The position numbers and the translations under genes were made by a program. From Elusimicrobiota bacterium (GTDB lineage Bacteria; Elusimicrobiota; Elusimicrobia; UBA1565; UBA9628), in contig JAGWRY010000058.1 in assembly GCA_028869495.1 (NCBI GenBank), forward strand, positions 1-30,395: a stretch of DNA of 30,395 bases, in the 5' to 3' direction. Of the stretch, positions 15,601 to 22,785 are shown in pieces. How positions within the stretch are numbered: the first letter of the stretch is position 1; each line of letters starts with the position of its first letter. The notes under the pieces are model-generated. The model had not been told where the DNA came from. It did no database searches and saw nothing but the letters and a program-made list of their open reading frames with translations.

Positions 15601-16734
15601 GGAAATTCTCCGTGCCGCGGCACGGCCGTACATCGCGCGCGCCGCCGCGGCGACCTTCCCCGCCTCCATCCGGTCCTCAAGCAGCGCGGCGTTGGCGGCG
15701 GCCGCGGCGTCGACGAGGGCGTCGTCGGTCAGCGCGCGGCGCAGGGCCACGGCGACGGCGCGGGGGTCTTCTGCGGAGACGAACAGGCAGCCCTTGCCAT
15801 TCTCCAGCCACTCGTCGCAGGCGCCGGTGTCGCTCTGGACAGGGAACGAGCCCATAACCGCGGCTTCGAGGAACGAGGACGGGACGCCGTCGCTGACGCT
15901 GAGCCCGATCGAAACGCGGGAAGTCCCGTGCAGACGCAGCATCTCCTCGTGCGGCGTGCCCTTCGGCACGAAGATCACGGGCACGCCGGTCCGTTCGTGA
16001 AATCGGCGCGCCTCGGATGATATCTCCGAGACGTAGACCAGGAGTTCAAAGTCCTTCAGAAGCTCCGCGCAGGACTCGAGCGCCTTCAGCGCGACGAGCG
16101 CGCGTCCAGCCCAGCCCTGGTAGCCCTTGAGCATGATCCGGCGGCGTTTCGACGGCGCCATCGGGCTCCGCAGGCGGCGGACCTCTTCGACCGCGAACCC
16201 GCCCGTTGCGGGAATCACGGGGAGGACGACTCCGCGAAAGCCGAACTCGCGGCCCAGCCGCACGTCTCGCTCGCACTCGCATTGGTAGAAATCGCAATTC
16301 GCCAGCGTCTGGCGGATGAGCGGCGCGTGCTCGGTCGACTTTCCAAATCGACTGATGTCGCTTCCCCACGGAGTGACGATCCACGGCGGGAAGCCCGCGG
16401 CGCCGAGCCGCTTCTTGGCGTCGAGCGTCAGATAGCCGCCGTGCTGGATCTCGAGCGAGTGGATCACGTCCGGCTTCAACTCCTGGATCAGCCGGCCGAG
16501 CGCGTCGAGGCGCGCGCCGGGCCGGAGCAGGCGGCGCGCCCTTCGGAGCGCCCGCGCCGGGAGCGAGTTCCCGCCCGAGGCGCCGTGGACCTTCGCCTCG
16601 GCCGGCAGGGCGGGGTGCGCGCCGGCGGCGTCGAAAGAGGAGAAAACGTGCAGTTCCCAGCCTTGTCCGGCCAGCTGGGAGATCCAGCGCGCCGTGTGCA
16701 CGCTGCCGGCCGGGGCGACGAACAGGACGCGCAC
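15598..16734 (-). CDS. GT4-family glycosyltransferase
   Basis: A 378-residue GT-B transferase. The N-terminus VRVLFVAPAGSVHTARW carries the ready-to-bind loop with His, and the C-terminal domain contains SDGVPSSFLEAAVMGSFPVQ, the donor-site helix with its Glu. I place the start at a GTG at 16734, five bases after the upstream TAG; this puts the first beta strand at the N-terminus. There is no Shine-Dalgarno upstream. A longer reading frame continues into the preceding gene but is only its shadow. Middle motifs PWGSDISRFGKS and YQCECERD match sugar transferases that act on 6-deoxy or amino sugars in O-antigen clusters. Donor and acceptor are not readable; by position it may use the L-hexosamine from the next three genes. 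Confidence 0.83.
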   Translation of the reverse strand: MRVLFVAPAGSVHTARWISQLAGQGWELHVFSSFDAAGAHPALPAEAKVHGASGGNSLPARALRRARRLLRPGARLDALGRLIQELKPDVIHSLEIQHGGYLTLDAKKRLGAAGFPPWIVTPWGSDISRFGKSTEHAPLIRQTLANCDFYQCECERDVRLGREFGFRGVVLPVIPATGGFAVEEVRRLRSPMAPSKRRRIMLKGYQGWAGRALVALKALESCAELLKDFELLVYVSEISSEARRFHERTGVPVIFVPKGTPHEEMLRLHGTSRVSIGLSVSDGVPSSFLEAAVMGSFPVQSDTGACDEWLENGKGCLFVSAEDPRAVAVALRRALTDDALVDAAAAANAALLEDRMEAGKVAAAARAMYGRAAARRIS

Positions 16735-16739
16735 GGAGG

Positions 16740-17666
16740 CTACGATCTCAGCGGCGCGCTCGCCGGGCGCCGGAGCAGGCCGAGGACCTTGTTGGCGGCC
16801 TTGCCGGCCAGCCACGCGTAGACGGCCGCGTCGCGCGGGCCGAGTCGGCCGCCGCCGCGCTCGTAGGCGAGCGCCGACGCGCGCGGCAGCTTGCGCAGGG
16901 CGTAGAGCGCCCCGAGCGACTTGAAGTAGCGCGACGCGCTCCAGCCCCGGAAGCCTTCCACCTCGGAATCCGGCATATCCGCGAGGAAGGCGGCGCAGAG
17001 ATCGTCGACTTCGCGCCGGTCGTAGGCCTTCATCGAGGCCCGGTCGGGGTGCTCGCGCGCCTGGATGAAGACGCCGGGAACTCGGCTGAAGCGCCAGGTC
17101 TTGGCCAGGCGCAGCCACAGGTCGTAGTCCTGCGTGGTGCGCAGGGACGGGTTGAACGGCGGCTTGCCGCCGAAGCACTTCGCGGGGACCAGCATCGCGC
17201 AGCCGTGCAGGAAGCCGGTGATCATGTTCTCGGCGCGGAAGTAGCGCGGCTCGACGGGCCTCATGCGAACGGTCTCCCGGATCTTGCCGTCCGGACCGAT
17301 CACGTCGAAGTCCCCGTACAGGACGTCGTCCCAGCGGTCGTTGGCGCGCATCCAGTCGACCTGGATCCGGAGCTTGTCCGGGTAGTAGACGTCGTCGTGA
17401 CTGAGCCAGGAGAAGTACTCCCCGCGCATGTTCGCGACGCCCAGGTTCAGCGCGGAGCCGCAGCCGCCGTTGGGCTGGGAGAAATAGCGGATGCGGCCGC
17501 CGTAGGAGCGCGCGATCGCGTCCGTGCGGCCCCCATCGCGCGAGCCGTCGTTGACGACGACGACCTCGACGTTCTTGTAGGTCTGCGCGAGGGCGCTGTC
17601 GATCGCCTGCGCCATGAAATTCGAGCCGTTGTAGACCGGGATGACGACGGAGATCAGCGGATTCAT
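16740..17666 (-). CDS. GT2-family glycosyltransferase
   Basis: A 308-residue GT-A transferase. It opens with ISVVIPVYNGSNFM, then VVVVNDGSRDGG at 35-46, and the metal motif SHDD at 89-92. The LRTTQDYDLWLRLA segment near residue 185 holds the putative catalytic base region (QDYDLW), typical of O-antigen GT2 enzymes. The ATG at 17666 follows the DUF268 gene by seven bases, and the gene ends five bases before the GT4 gene, so all are in one run. The C-terminal 60 residues are basic and probably peripheral to the membrane. The specific linkage is unknown. Confidence 0.85.
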   Translation of the reverse strand: MNPLISVVIPVYNGSNFMAQAIDSALAQTYKNVEVVVVNDGSRDGGRTDAIARSYGGRIRYFSQPNGGCGSALNLGVANMRGEYFSWLSHDDVYYPDKLRIQVDWMRANDRWDDVLYGDFDVIGPDGKIRETVRMRPVEPRYFRAENMITGFLHGCAMLVPAKCFGGKPPFNPSLRTTQDYDLWLRLAKTWRFSRVPGVFIQAREHPDRASMKAYDRREVDDLCAAFLADMPDSEVEGFRGWSASRYFKSLGALYALRKLPRASALAYERGGGRLGPRDAAVYAWLAGKAANKVLGLLRRPASAPLRS

Positions 17667-17673
17667 GGCGGAC

Positions 17674-18447
17674 TCAGCGCCCCGGCTTCCGGAACCGGAA
17701 GAGGCCGCAGGCGTAGTCCGCGTCGGCGACGAGCGCCGGATCGGCGTTCTCACGGTAGCGCCCGCCGTCGTCGACGCAGGAGAACTCGACGGGCTCCAGC
17801 CCGGGGAGCATCTCGAGCACCTGCGCGGGGGAGTGCACGCGGTGGGCGTTGAAGCAGAGGCGCGGGGCGCCGACGGGCAGGGCGAAGTAGAGGTCGCCGC
17901 CGGGAGCCAGGACGCGGCTCAGCTCCGCCGCGGCCTTCCGGGTCCCGAGCGGGTCGAGCGGGTCGCCGTAGCGGCCCAGTCCGATGTGCTCGGGCACGTG
18001 CAGGCAGGAGAGCGACCGGACCGTTCCGTCGCCGTACGGGAGCTCCAGGACGCTGCCCGCCTCGCACGCCAAGTCGGGCAGGTCCGCGCCGAGGGGGCGG
18101 ATGTCGACGAACGTCGTCGGCACGAACGCGCTCAAGAGCCCCACAAAGATCGCCTGGCCGCCGACGTCGACGTGCCGCTCGGGGCGCGCGGCCGCGATCC
18201 GGCGCGCCGCCCAGCAACCCATGTGGAAGTAGTGCGCGTCGAAGGGCGTCGCCGCGATCTTGTCGTGGAGCTGGGGGTAGAGGTCGCGCAGGCGGATCGG
18301 CTCGGCCCCGGGCGTCCGCGCGTAGCGCGCCCAGTCGCGGAGGAACCACGGCAACGCCGCGACGGCCGCAACGAAGCGCCGCGGGTCGAAGAACGGAATC
18401 AGGCAGTGGTTGAACGTCTTGAGCGTCCGTTTGATGGCGGGGTCCAT
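17674..18447 (-). CDS. DUF268-family protein (methyltransferase-like fold)
   Basis: A 257-residue protein matching my recollection of DUF268, a family common in glycan loci. Recognisable stretches are HYFHMGCWAARRI at about 72-84, HVDVGGQ at 92-98, FVDIRPLG at 113-120, SLSCLHVPEHIGLGRYGD at 145-162, and APGGDLYFALPVG at 181-193. The glycine-bearing strand, the acidic strand end VDIR and the ELSRVLAPGG segment follow the layout of SAM-dependent methyltransferases, but the GxGxG-like loop is VGGQ. I would not call it a methyltransferase with confidence. It is the first gene of the minus-strand run and is read from the divergent promoter region at 18448-18488. Confidence 0.75.
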   Translation of the reverse strand: MDPAIKRTLKTFNHCLIPFFDPRRFVAAVAALPWFLRDWARYARTPGAEPIRLRDLYPQLHDKIAATPFDAHYFHMGCWAARRIAAARPERHVDVGGQAIFVGLLSAFVPTTFVDIRPLGADLPDLACEAGSVLELPYGDGTVRSLSCLHVPEHIGLGRYGDPLDPLGTRKAAAELSRVLAPGGDLYFALPVGAPRLCFNAHRVHSPAQVLEMLPGLEPVEFSCVDDGGRYRENADPALVADADYACGLFRFRKPGR

Positions 18448-18462
18448 GGGGCCGGCGAAAGT

Positions 18463-18471
18463 GATATTATC
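18463..18471. promoter_or_regulatory. Symmetric bidirectional -10 element between divergent genes
   Basis: The nine bases GATATTATC read as an inverted repeat around a central T. The plus strand offers TATTAT at 18465-18470 and the minus strand GATAAT at 18471-18466, each five of six to consensus. Each is followed by 18 bases before a start codon, 18489 on the plus strand and 18447 on the minus strand. It is the only AT-rich patch in the 41-base intergenic region. No clear -35 was found on either side. Confidence 0.6.
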
Positions 18472-18488
18472 AAATCCGCACCGCGCCC

Positions 18489-19751
18489 ATGGCCGACACG
18501 CCGACGCTGCCGCGAAGCCTCAAACTGCGCCTGCACCAGGGCTTGAAGTCCTTCGTCATGGGCTCCCCGGTTCTCCGCCGGCCTTCGAGCGCCTACCTGC
18601 GCCGCCGGCTCCATCGCGGCTACGCGGCGCGCGCCGACTTCTACGCGCGCCGCGCCGATGAGCTCGGCCTGGCCTACTCGGAGGAGGCGACGACCGCCGC
18701 CGTCCGCCGCCGGCTGGCCGAACGCGGCCGGACCCCGAAGCCCAAGCGCCTCGGCGACATCCACACCTTCGTCTTCCTGTCCGGCCAGGGCTGGCACGAG
18801 ACGCTGATGCCCGATCTGGAGGAGCTGGGCCCGGTCACCCGATTCGACTACATCGCGAAGGGCTACCGCTGGCCGGAGCTCGTGCGCGCCGGCCGCGAGG
18901 GACTGCGCCAGCGCGAGGAACTGAACTCCCTGATCCTTCCCGCGCTGCGCGAGGCGCACGCGCGGCGGCCGGTCGACTGGGTCTTCGTCTACGCCTCCGG
19001 CTACGAGATCAAGGCCGAGACGGTCCGCCGCATCACGGAGGAGACCGGCCTGCCGACGGTCAACATGTGCCTGGACGACAAGCACAGCTGGAGCGGCCGC
19101 TGGCTCGGCGACCACTCCGGCGGCCAGGACGGCATCGTCGGCGCCTTCGACCTGGCCTGGACGACCGCGCGCGTGGCCTGCGAGTGGATCATGGTCGAGG
19201 GCGGCCGCCCGCTCTGCCTGCCCGAGGGCTTCGACGCGCGCACGTACCGCCCCCTCGAGACTCCGAAGGACATCCCGGTCAGCTTCGTCGGCGAGGCCTA
19301 CGGCTTCCGGATCGACGTGATCGAGCACCTGCGCCGACGCGGCGTCCCCGTGCAGACCTTCGGGCGCGGCTGGGGCCCGTTCATCTCCAACGACGAGTTC
19401 CTCCGGGTCCTCCACCGCAGCCGCATCAACCTGGGCATGGGCGGCATCCTGCACTCCGAGGACCTCGTGAACCTCAAGGGTCGAGACTTCGAGGTCCCCG
19501 CCACGGGCGGCGGAGTGTACCTGACGACCTACAACCCCGATCTCGCGCGCTACTTCGCGATCGGCGACGAGATCCTCTGCTACAGCGGCCGCGAGGACCT
19601 CGTCGACCAGATCCGCTACTACCTGAAGCATCCCGACGAGGCCGCCGCGATCGCCGCGCGCGGGCGCGCGCGCTGCCTGCGCGAACACCGCTGGCTGCAC
19701 CGCCTGCAGAAGGTCTGCGGGGTCCTGGGACTGACGGCGGACGGCGCCTAG
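18489..19751 (+). CDS. CgeB-like glycosyltransferase, second copy
   Basis: A 420-residue protein of the same CgeB/Glyco_trans_1_2 kind as the gene at 9827. Shared landmarks are CLDDKHSW (194-201), VSFVGEAYGFR (264-274), RSRINLGMG (310-318), KGRDFEVPATGGGVYLTTY (330-348) and ARYFAIGDEI (353-362). It has about 90 extra N-terminal residues that are basic and probably helical. It stands alone on the plus strand between a divergent and a convergent minus-strand gene, so it is a single-gene transcription unit. Its composition is as GC-rich as the flanks, in contrast to the first copy. The TAG stop shares CTAG with the opposing stop. Sugar specificity is unknown; despite the family name, a spore role is not implied. 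Confidence 0.75.
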   Translation: MADTPTLPRSLKLRLHQGLKSFVMGSPVLRRPSSAYLRRRLHRGYAARADFYARRADELGLAYSEEATTAAVRRRLAERGRTPKPKRLGDIHTFVFLSGQGWHETLMPDLEELGPVTRFDYIAKGYRWPELVRAGREGLRQREELNSLILPALREAHARRPVDWVFVYASGYEIKAETVRRITEETGLPTVNMCLDDKHSWSGRWLGDHSGGQDGIVGAFDLAWTTARVACEWIMVEGGRPLCLPEGFDARTYRPLETPKDIPVSFVGEAYGFRIDVIEHLRRRGVPVQTFGRGWGPFISNDEFLRVLHRSRINLGMGGILHSEDLVNLKGRDFEVPATGGGVYLTTYNPDLARYFAIGDEILCYSGREDLVDQIRYYLKHPDEAAAIAARGRARCLREHRWLHRLQKVCGVLGLTADGA

Positions 19752-20554
19752 CGCCCCGGCACGCGGCGTCTCTGGAGCGCCAGGCGCAGGCGCGCCGGGA
19801 CGAACGCGGCCGCCAGCGGCGTCAGGAGGTGCGGGGCGTTCCGCCACGAGTAGCCGTAGCGGCTCATCGCCCGCCACCGGACGCGCGTCTTGTTCCACTG
19901 CTCGCGGAGCTTGTAGACCGCGCCCGACGGCGCGCGGTAGGCGCCCAGCACCTGCGGGACGTTCGCGCCCGCGTGGCGCGCGACCAGCCGCAGGAACAGG
20001 TCGTAGTCCTCGGAAAAGACGAGCCTTTCGTCGTAGCCGCCGGCCTCCTCGAAGGCCTCCTTGCGGACCATGACCGTCGAGTGGATGAAGCAGTTGCTGC
20101 GGAGCATCGCGGACCGAACGTCCTCCGGCTCGACCGGCTGGCGCCACTCGCGCTTCGTCCCGTCGGGCTCGATCCAGTCCGCCCACGTCCCGCAGAGCGC
20201 GATCTCCGGCCTCGCGTCGAGCAGCGCCGCCTGCCGCGCGAGACGATCCGGGTAGGCGAGGTCGTCCGCGTCGAGCATCGCGACGTAGGGGGCCCGCGCC
20301 TCGCGGACGGCGACATTGCGCGCGCGCGAGCGCCCCGCGTTGGCCTGCCGGACGACCCGCAGGCGCGGGTCCGAGATCCGCGCGAGGACCTCCGGCGTCG
20401 CGTCGGTCGAGCCGTCGTCCACGACGACGACCTCGAGGTCGCGCAGGGTCTGGGCGAGGGCGCTGCGCACCGCCCGCTCGATCGTGGCGGCGCCGTTGTA
20501 GACGGGGATGACGACGGAGACCTTGGGGGCGGAGCTCATCGGGCGAGGAGGCAT
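19748..20554 (-). CDS. GT2-family glycosyltransferase
   Basis: A 268-residue GT-A transferase. VSVVIPVYNGAATIERAV is at 12-29, VVVVDDGSTDATPEV at 42-56 and DADD at 95-98. The SEDYDLFLRL segment near 190 carries the likely catalytic acidic residues. It resembles the chain-extending GT2 enzymes of O-antigen loci. I use the ATG at 20554, four or so bases after the predicted transcription start; an in-frame ATG at 20539 would remove five residues and is nearly as good. It is transcribed alone on the minus strand from a strong promoter in the gap to kdsD, and its stop codon interleaves with that of the convergent CgeB-like gene. Confidence 0.86.
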   Translation of the reverse strand: MPPRPMSSAPKVSVVIPVYNGAATIERAVRSALAQTLRDLEVVVVDDGSTDATPEVLARISDPRLRVVRQANAGRSRARNVAVREARAPYVAMLDADDLAYPDRLARQAALLDARPEIALCGTWADWIEPDGTKREWRQPVEPEDVRSAMLRSNCFIHSTVMVRKEAFEEAGGYDERLVFSEDYDLFLRLVARHAGANVPQVLGAYRAPSGAVYKLREQWNKTRVRWRAMSRYGYSWRNAPHLLTPLAAAFVPARLRLALQRRRVPGR

Positions 20555-20565
20555 CTCGCTCCGAC

Positions 20566-20594
20566 ATGATAGCGTGCGGGGCTCCGAGCGTCAA
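20566..20594 (-). promoter_or_regulatory. Sigma70-type promoter, TTGACG-17-TATCAT
   Basis: On the minus strand, TTGACG (20594-20589) and TATCAT (20571-20566) are separated by exactly 17 bases, each five of six to consensus. The start ATG at 20554 lies 11 bases after the -10, leaving a leader of only a few bases. This is the best -35/-10 pair in the window. Confidence 0.75.
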
Positions 20595-20598
20595 ATGA

Positions 20599-20604
20599 TA
20601 GAAT
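20599..20604 (+). promoter_or_regulatory. -10 element TAGAAT for kdsD
   Basis: TAGAAT (five of six to consensus) ends nine bases before the ATG at 20614, giving a leader of two or three bases at most. It lies immediately upstream of, and diverges from, the minus-strand promoter at 20566-20594. No clear -35 is present. Confidence 0.55.
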
Positions 20605-20613
20605 AGACGCTCT

Positions 20614-21603
20614 ATGACGCGCGCCAGCAGAAGCATGGCAGGGATTCTGACCGAAATCCGCCGCGTGATGGATTGCGAGGCCGACGCCCTGCGGCGGGCC
20701 CGCCGGGCCGTCGACGCCTCCTATGCCCGCGCCGTCGAACTGCTGGCCGCCTGCCGCGGCAAAGTCCTCCTGACCGGCGTCGGCAAGTCCGGCGCGATCG
20801 CGCAGAAGATCGCGGCGACGTTCACTTCGACGGGCACCCCCGCCGTCTACCTGGACCCGACCGAGGCGATGCACGGCGGCATGGGCCTGGTCCGGCGCGG
20901 GGACGTCGTCCTCGCCCTCGGCAAGTCGGGCGAATCCGACGAGTTGAGCGCCCTCCTGCCCCACCTGCGCGCGCGGGGAGCGAAGGTGATCGCGCTGACC
21001 GCGAACCCGCGCTCGACGCTCGCGCGGCGCGCGACGATCGTCCTGCACGCCCCCGTCGCCGAGGAGGCCTGCCCGCTGAACCTGGCGCCGACGTCGAGCA
21101 CGACGGTCGCGCTCGCGGTCGGCGACGCGCTCGCGGTCGCGCTGATGCGCCGCCGGGGCTTCGGCGCGGGAGACTTCGCGCGCAACCACCCGGGCGGGCG
21201 CCTCGGCCGGCGGCTGAGCCTGAAAGTCTCCGACGTGATGCGCGCCGGCGACGAGAATCCGACCGTGCGCGTCGACGCCGGCGTGCGCGCCCTCCTCGTC
21301 GAGATCACGCGCCGTCAGGCCGGCGCCGCGTCGATCGTCGACGCGCGCGGCCGCTTCCTGGGTCTGGTGACGGACTACGATATCCGGCGCGCGCTCGAAG
21401 GCGGCAGGAACCCGTTCCGCCTCCCGATCCGCGCGATCATGAACGCGAAGCCGACGACGATCTCCCCGGAAGAGTCCGCCGCGCGCGCCGTCTCGGTCAT
21501 GGAAGACCGCCGCACGCCGTTCAACGTCTTGCCCGTCGTCGACCGCCGCGGCCGAGCCGTGGGACTCGTGCAGATTCACGACCTCCGCGCGCGAGGACTC
21601 TGA
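20614..21603 (+). CDS. kdsD: D-arabinose 5-phosphate isomerase (KdsD/KpsF/GutQ family)
   Basis: A 329-residue protein that interconverts ribulose 5-phosphate and arabinose 5-phosphate, the first step of Kdo synthesis. The SIS domain has GVGKSG (K58), GKSGESDE (103-110) and NHPGG (H192); E. coli KdsD has Lys59 and His193, so the register supports the ATG at 20614 over the one at 20638. Two CBS repeats follow, at about 210-265 and 270-325. It places Kdo supply, and therefore LPS, in this locus. It is head of the next plus-strand run and its TGA overlaps a CTG that seems to start the next gene. A catabolic GutQ or a capsule KpsF is the alternative name; the reaction would be the same. Confidence 0.94.
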   Translation: MTRASRSMAGILTEIRRVMDCEADALRRARRAVDASYARAVELLAACRGKVLLTGVGKSGAIAQKIAATFTSTGTPAVYLDPTEAMHGGMGLVRRGDVVLALGKSGESDELSALLPHLRARGAKVIALTANPRSTLARRATIVLHAPVAEEACPLNLAPTSSTTVALAVGDALAVALMRRRGFGAGDFARNHPGGRLGRRLSLKVSDVMRAGDENPTVRVDAGVRALLVEITRRQAGAASIVDARGRFLGLVTDYDIRRALEGGRNPFRLPIRAIMNAKPTTISPEESAARAVSVMEDRRTPFNVLPVVDRRGRAVGLVQIHDLRARGL

Positions 21604-22778
21604 CGAGGCTCCTCTCTCCGGTCGCCGCCGCCCTCGTCCTGGCGGCCCTGGCCCTGCCGGTCTCGATCGCCGCGTCCAACGTCGCGCTGGGCCTGCTGGC
21701 CGTCGCGCTCCTCCTGCGCGCGCGCGCCGACGGGCGGCGGATGCTGGCGGCCTGGCGCTCGGAACCGGCGCTGGGGGCGCTGGTCCTCTACGGCGCCGCG
21801 GGACTGCTCGCGGCTCTGCTCTCGGCCTGGCCCGCGGCGGCGGCGCGCGACGCGCTGAAGGACTGGCACCGCCTCTGGTCGCTGGGGCTCTTCGCGGCGG
21901 CGCTGGCCGTCGAGCCCGAGGCCCCGGTCCTGCCCGCGCTGGCCGCCTCCTTCGGACTCATGGCGCTGATCGGCTCGGCCCAGCCTCTGTCCGCCGGCTG
22001 GGGCGCCTGGGGAAACCACCGCGCGCACGGCTTCGTCCATCCGGTCGTCTACGGCGAGCAGATGGCGCTGGCGGTCCTCGGCGGCCTCAGCTTTCTTATC
22101 CGCCCCGATCGGCGCTGGCCGCGCGCGGCCGCGGGGCTTCTCGTCGTCCTCGCCGCGGCGGCGCTGTACCTGAGCCAGACGCGCATGGCTCTCTTCGCCG
22201 CCGCGCTCGGCTTCGGCGCGCTGCTCCTGCGCGAGGCCCGCGCGCGGCGCTGGCTGTTTCCCGCCCTTCTGCTGACCGCGGCCGCCGCCGTCTCCTGGCA
22301 GTACCTGCCGACCGAGGGCCGCACGCTGACCGCGGTCTTCGAACGCTACAGCCCGAACAACCCCCAGCAAGCGCGCTTCGCGCTGTGGGACGCCGCCTGG
22401 AAGATGTTCGAAAAGCATCCGTTGACCGGCGTCGGCCCGAGCGGCTATCGGCGCGACTTCGAGCGCTACCACCCGGCGCCCGTCGGCGGCCAGGCCGACT
22501 GGGGCTCCGCCCACGACCTCTATCTCCACCAGCTGGCCGAGCGCGGCCTGCTGGGCGAGGCCGCCCTCCTGCTGCTCCTCTGCGTCCTGCTCCTGCGCGC
22601 CTGGCGCGCGGCGCGCGACGGGGGCGCGGCCGCGCTGTGGGCCGCGGCGGCGATCCCCGCCTTTCTGGCGATGAACCTGACCGAAACCGCCTTCCAGAAC
22701 GAGCAGTTCGCGGCCCTGCTCCTGCTGATCTGGGCCTGCGGCACGGCGCCCCTGCGCCGCGGCGGCGAAATCATATAA
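21600..22778 (+). CDS. O-antigen ligase / polymerase-like membrane protein (Wzy_C family), probable CTG start
   Basis: A 392-residue, very hydrophobic protein with about ten membrane segments and a large periplasmic loop at about 230-310. The loop holds KHPLTGVGPSGYRRDF and SAHDLYLHQLAERGLLGE (H305), the signature of the O-antigen ligase/polymerase family. WaaL joins the polymer to lipid A-core and Wzy polymerises; sequence alone cannot separate them. The frame has no ATG, GTG or TTG near its N-terminus: the first ATG falls after the first membrane helix. The CTG at 21600 overlaps the kdsD stop (CTGA), exactly like the ATGA and GTGA junctions elsewhere, with GAGGA at 21593-21597. Hence I infer a CTG start. 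The TAA stop is inside the next TATAAT box. Confidence 0.85.
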   Translation: MTRLLSPVAAALVLAALALPVSIAASNVALGLLAVALLLRARADGRRMLAAWRSEPALGALVLYGAAGLLAALLSAWPAAAARDALKDWHRLWSLGLFAAALAVEPEAPVLPALAASFGLMALIGSAQPLSAGWGAWGNHRAHGFVHPVVYGEQMALAVLGGLSFLIRPDRRWPRAAAGLLVVLAAAALYLSQTRMALFAAALGFGALLLREARARRWLFPALLLTAAAAVSWQYLPTEGRTLTAVFERYSPNNPQQARFALWDAAWKMFEKHPLTGVGPSGYRRDFERYHPAPVGGQADWGSAHDLYLHQLAERGLLGEAALLLLLCVLLLRAWRAARDGGAAALWAAAAIPAFLAMNLTETAFQNEQFAALLLLIWACGTAPLRRGGEII

Positions 22779-22779
22779 T
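22774..22779 (+). promoter_or_regulatory. -10 promoter element TATAAT for a leaderless GT2 transcript
   Basis: A perfect TATAAT ends six bases before the ATG at 22786, with no Shine-Dalgarno. The upstream gene's TAA stop (22776-22778) lies within the box. No convincing -35 is seen in the very GC-rich sequence upstream. Confidence 0.7.
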
Positions 22780-22785
22780 CTCGCC

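Noticed and set aside
16735..16739. Shine-Dalgarno for the GT4 gene starting at 16734
   Set aside because: GGAGG is on the plus strand; on the coding (minus) strand it reads CCTCC, the wrong polarity for a ribosome binding site.
20638..21603. Later ATG for kdsD
   Set aside because: The ATG at 20614 brings Lys58 and His192 within one residue of E. coli KdsD numbering and has a -10 at leaderless distance.
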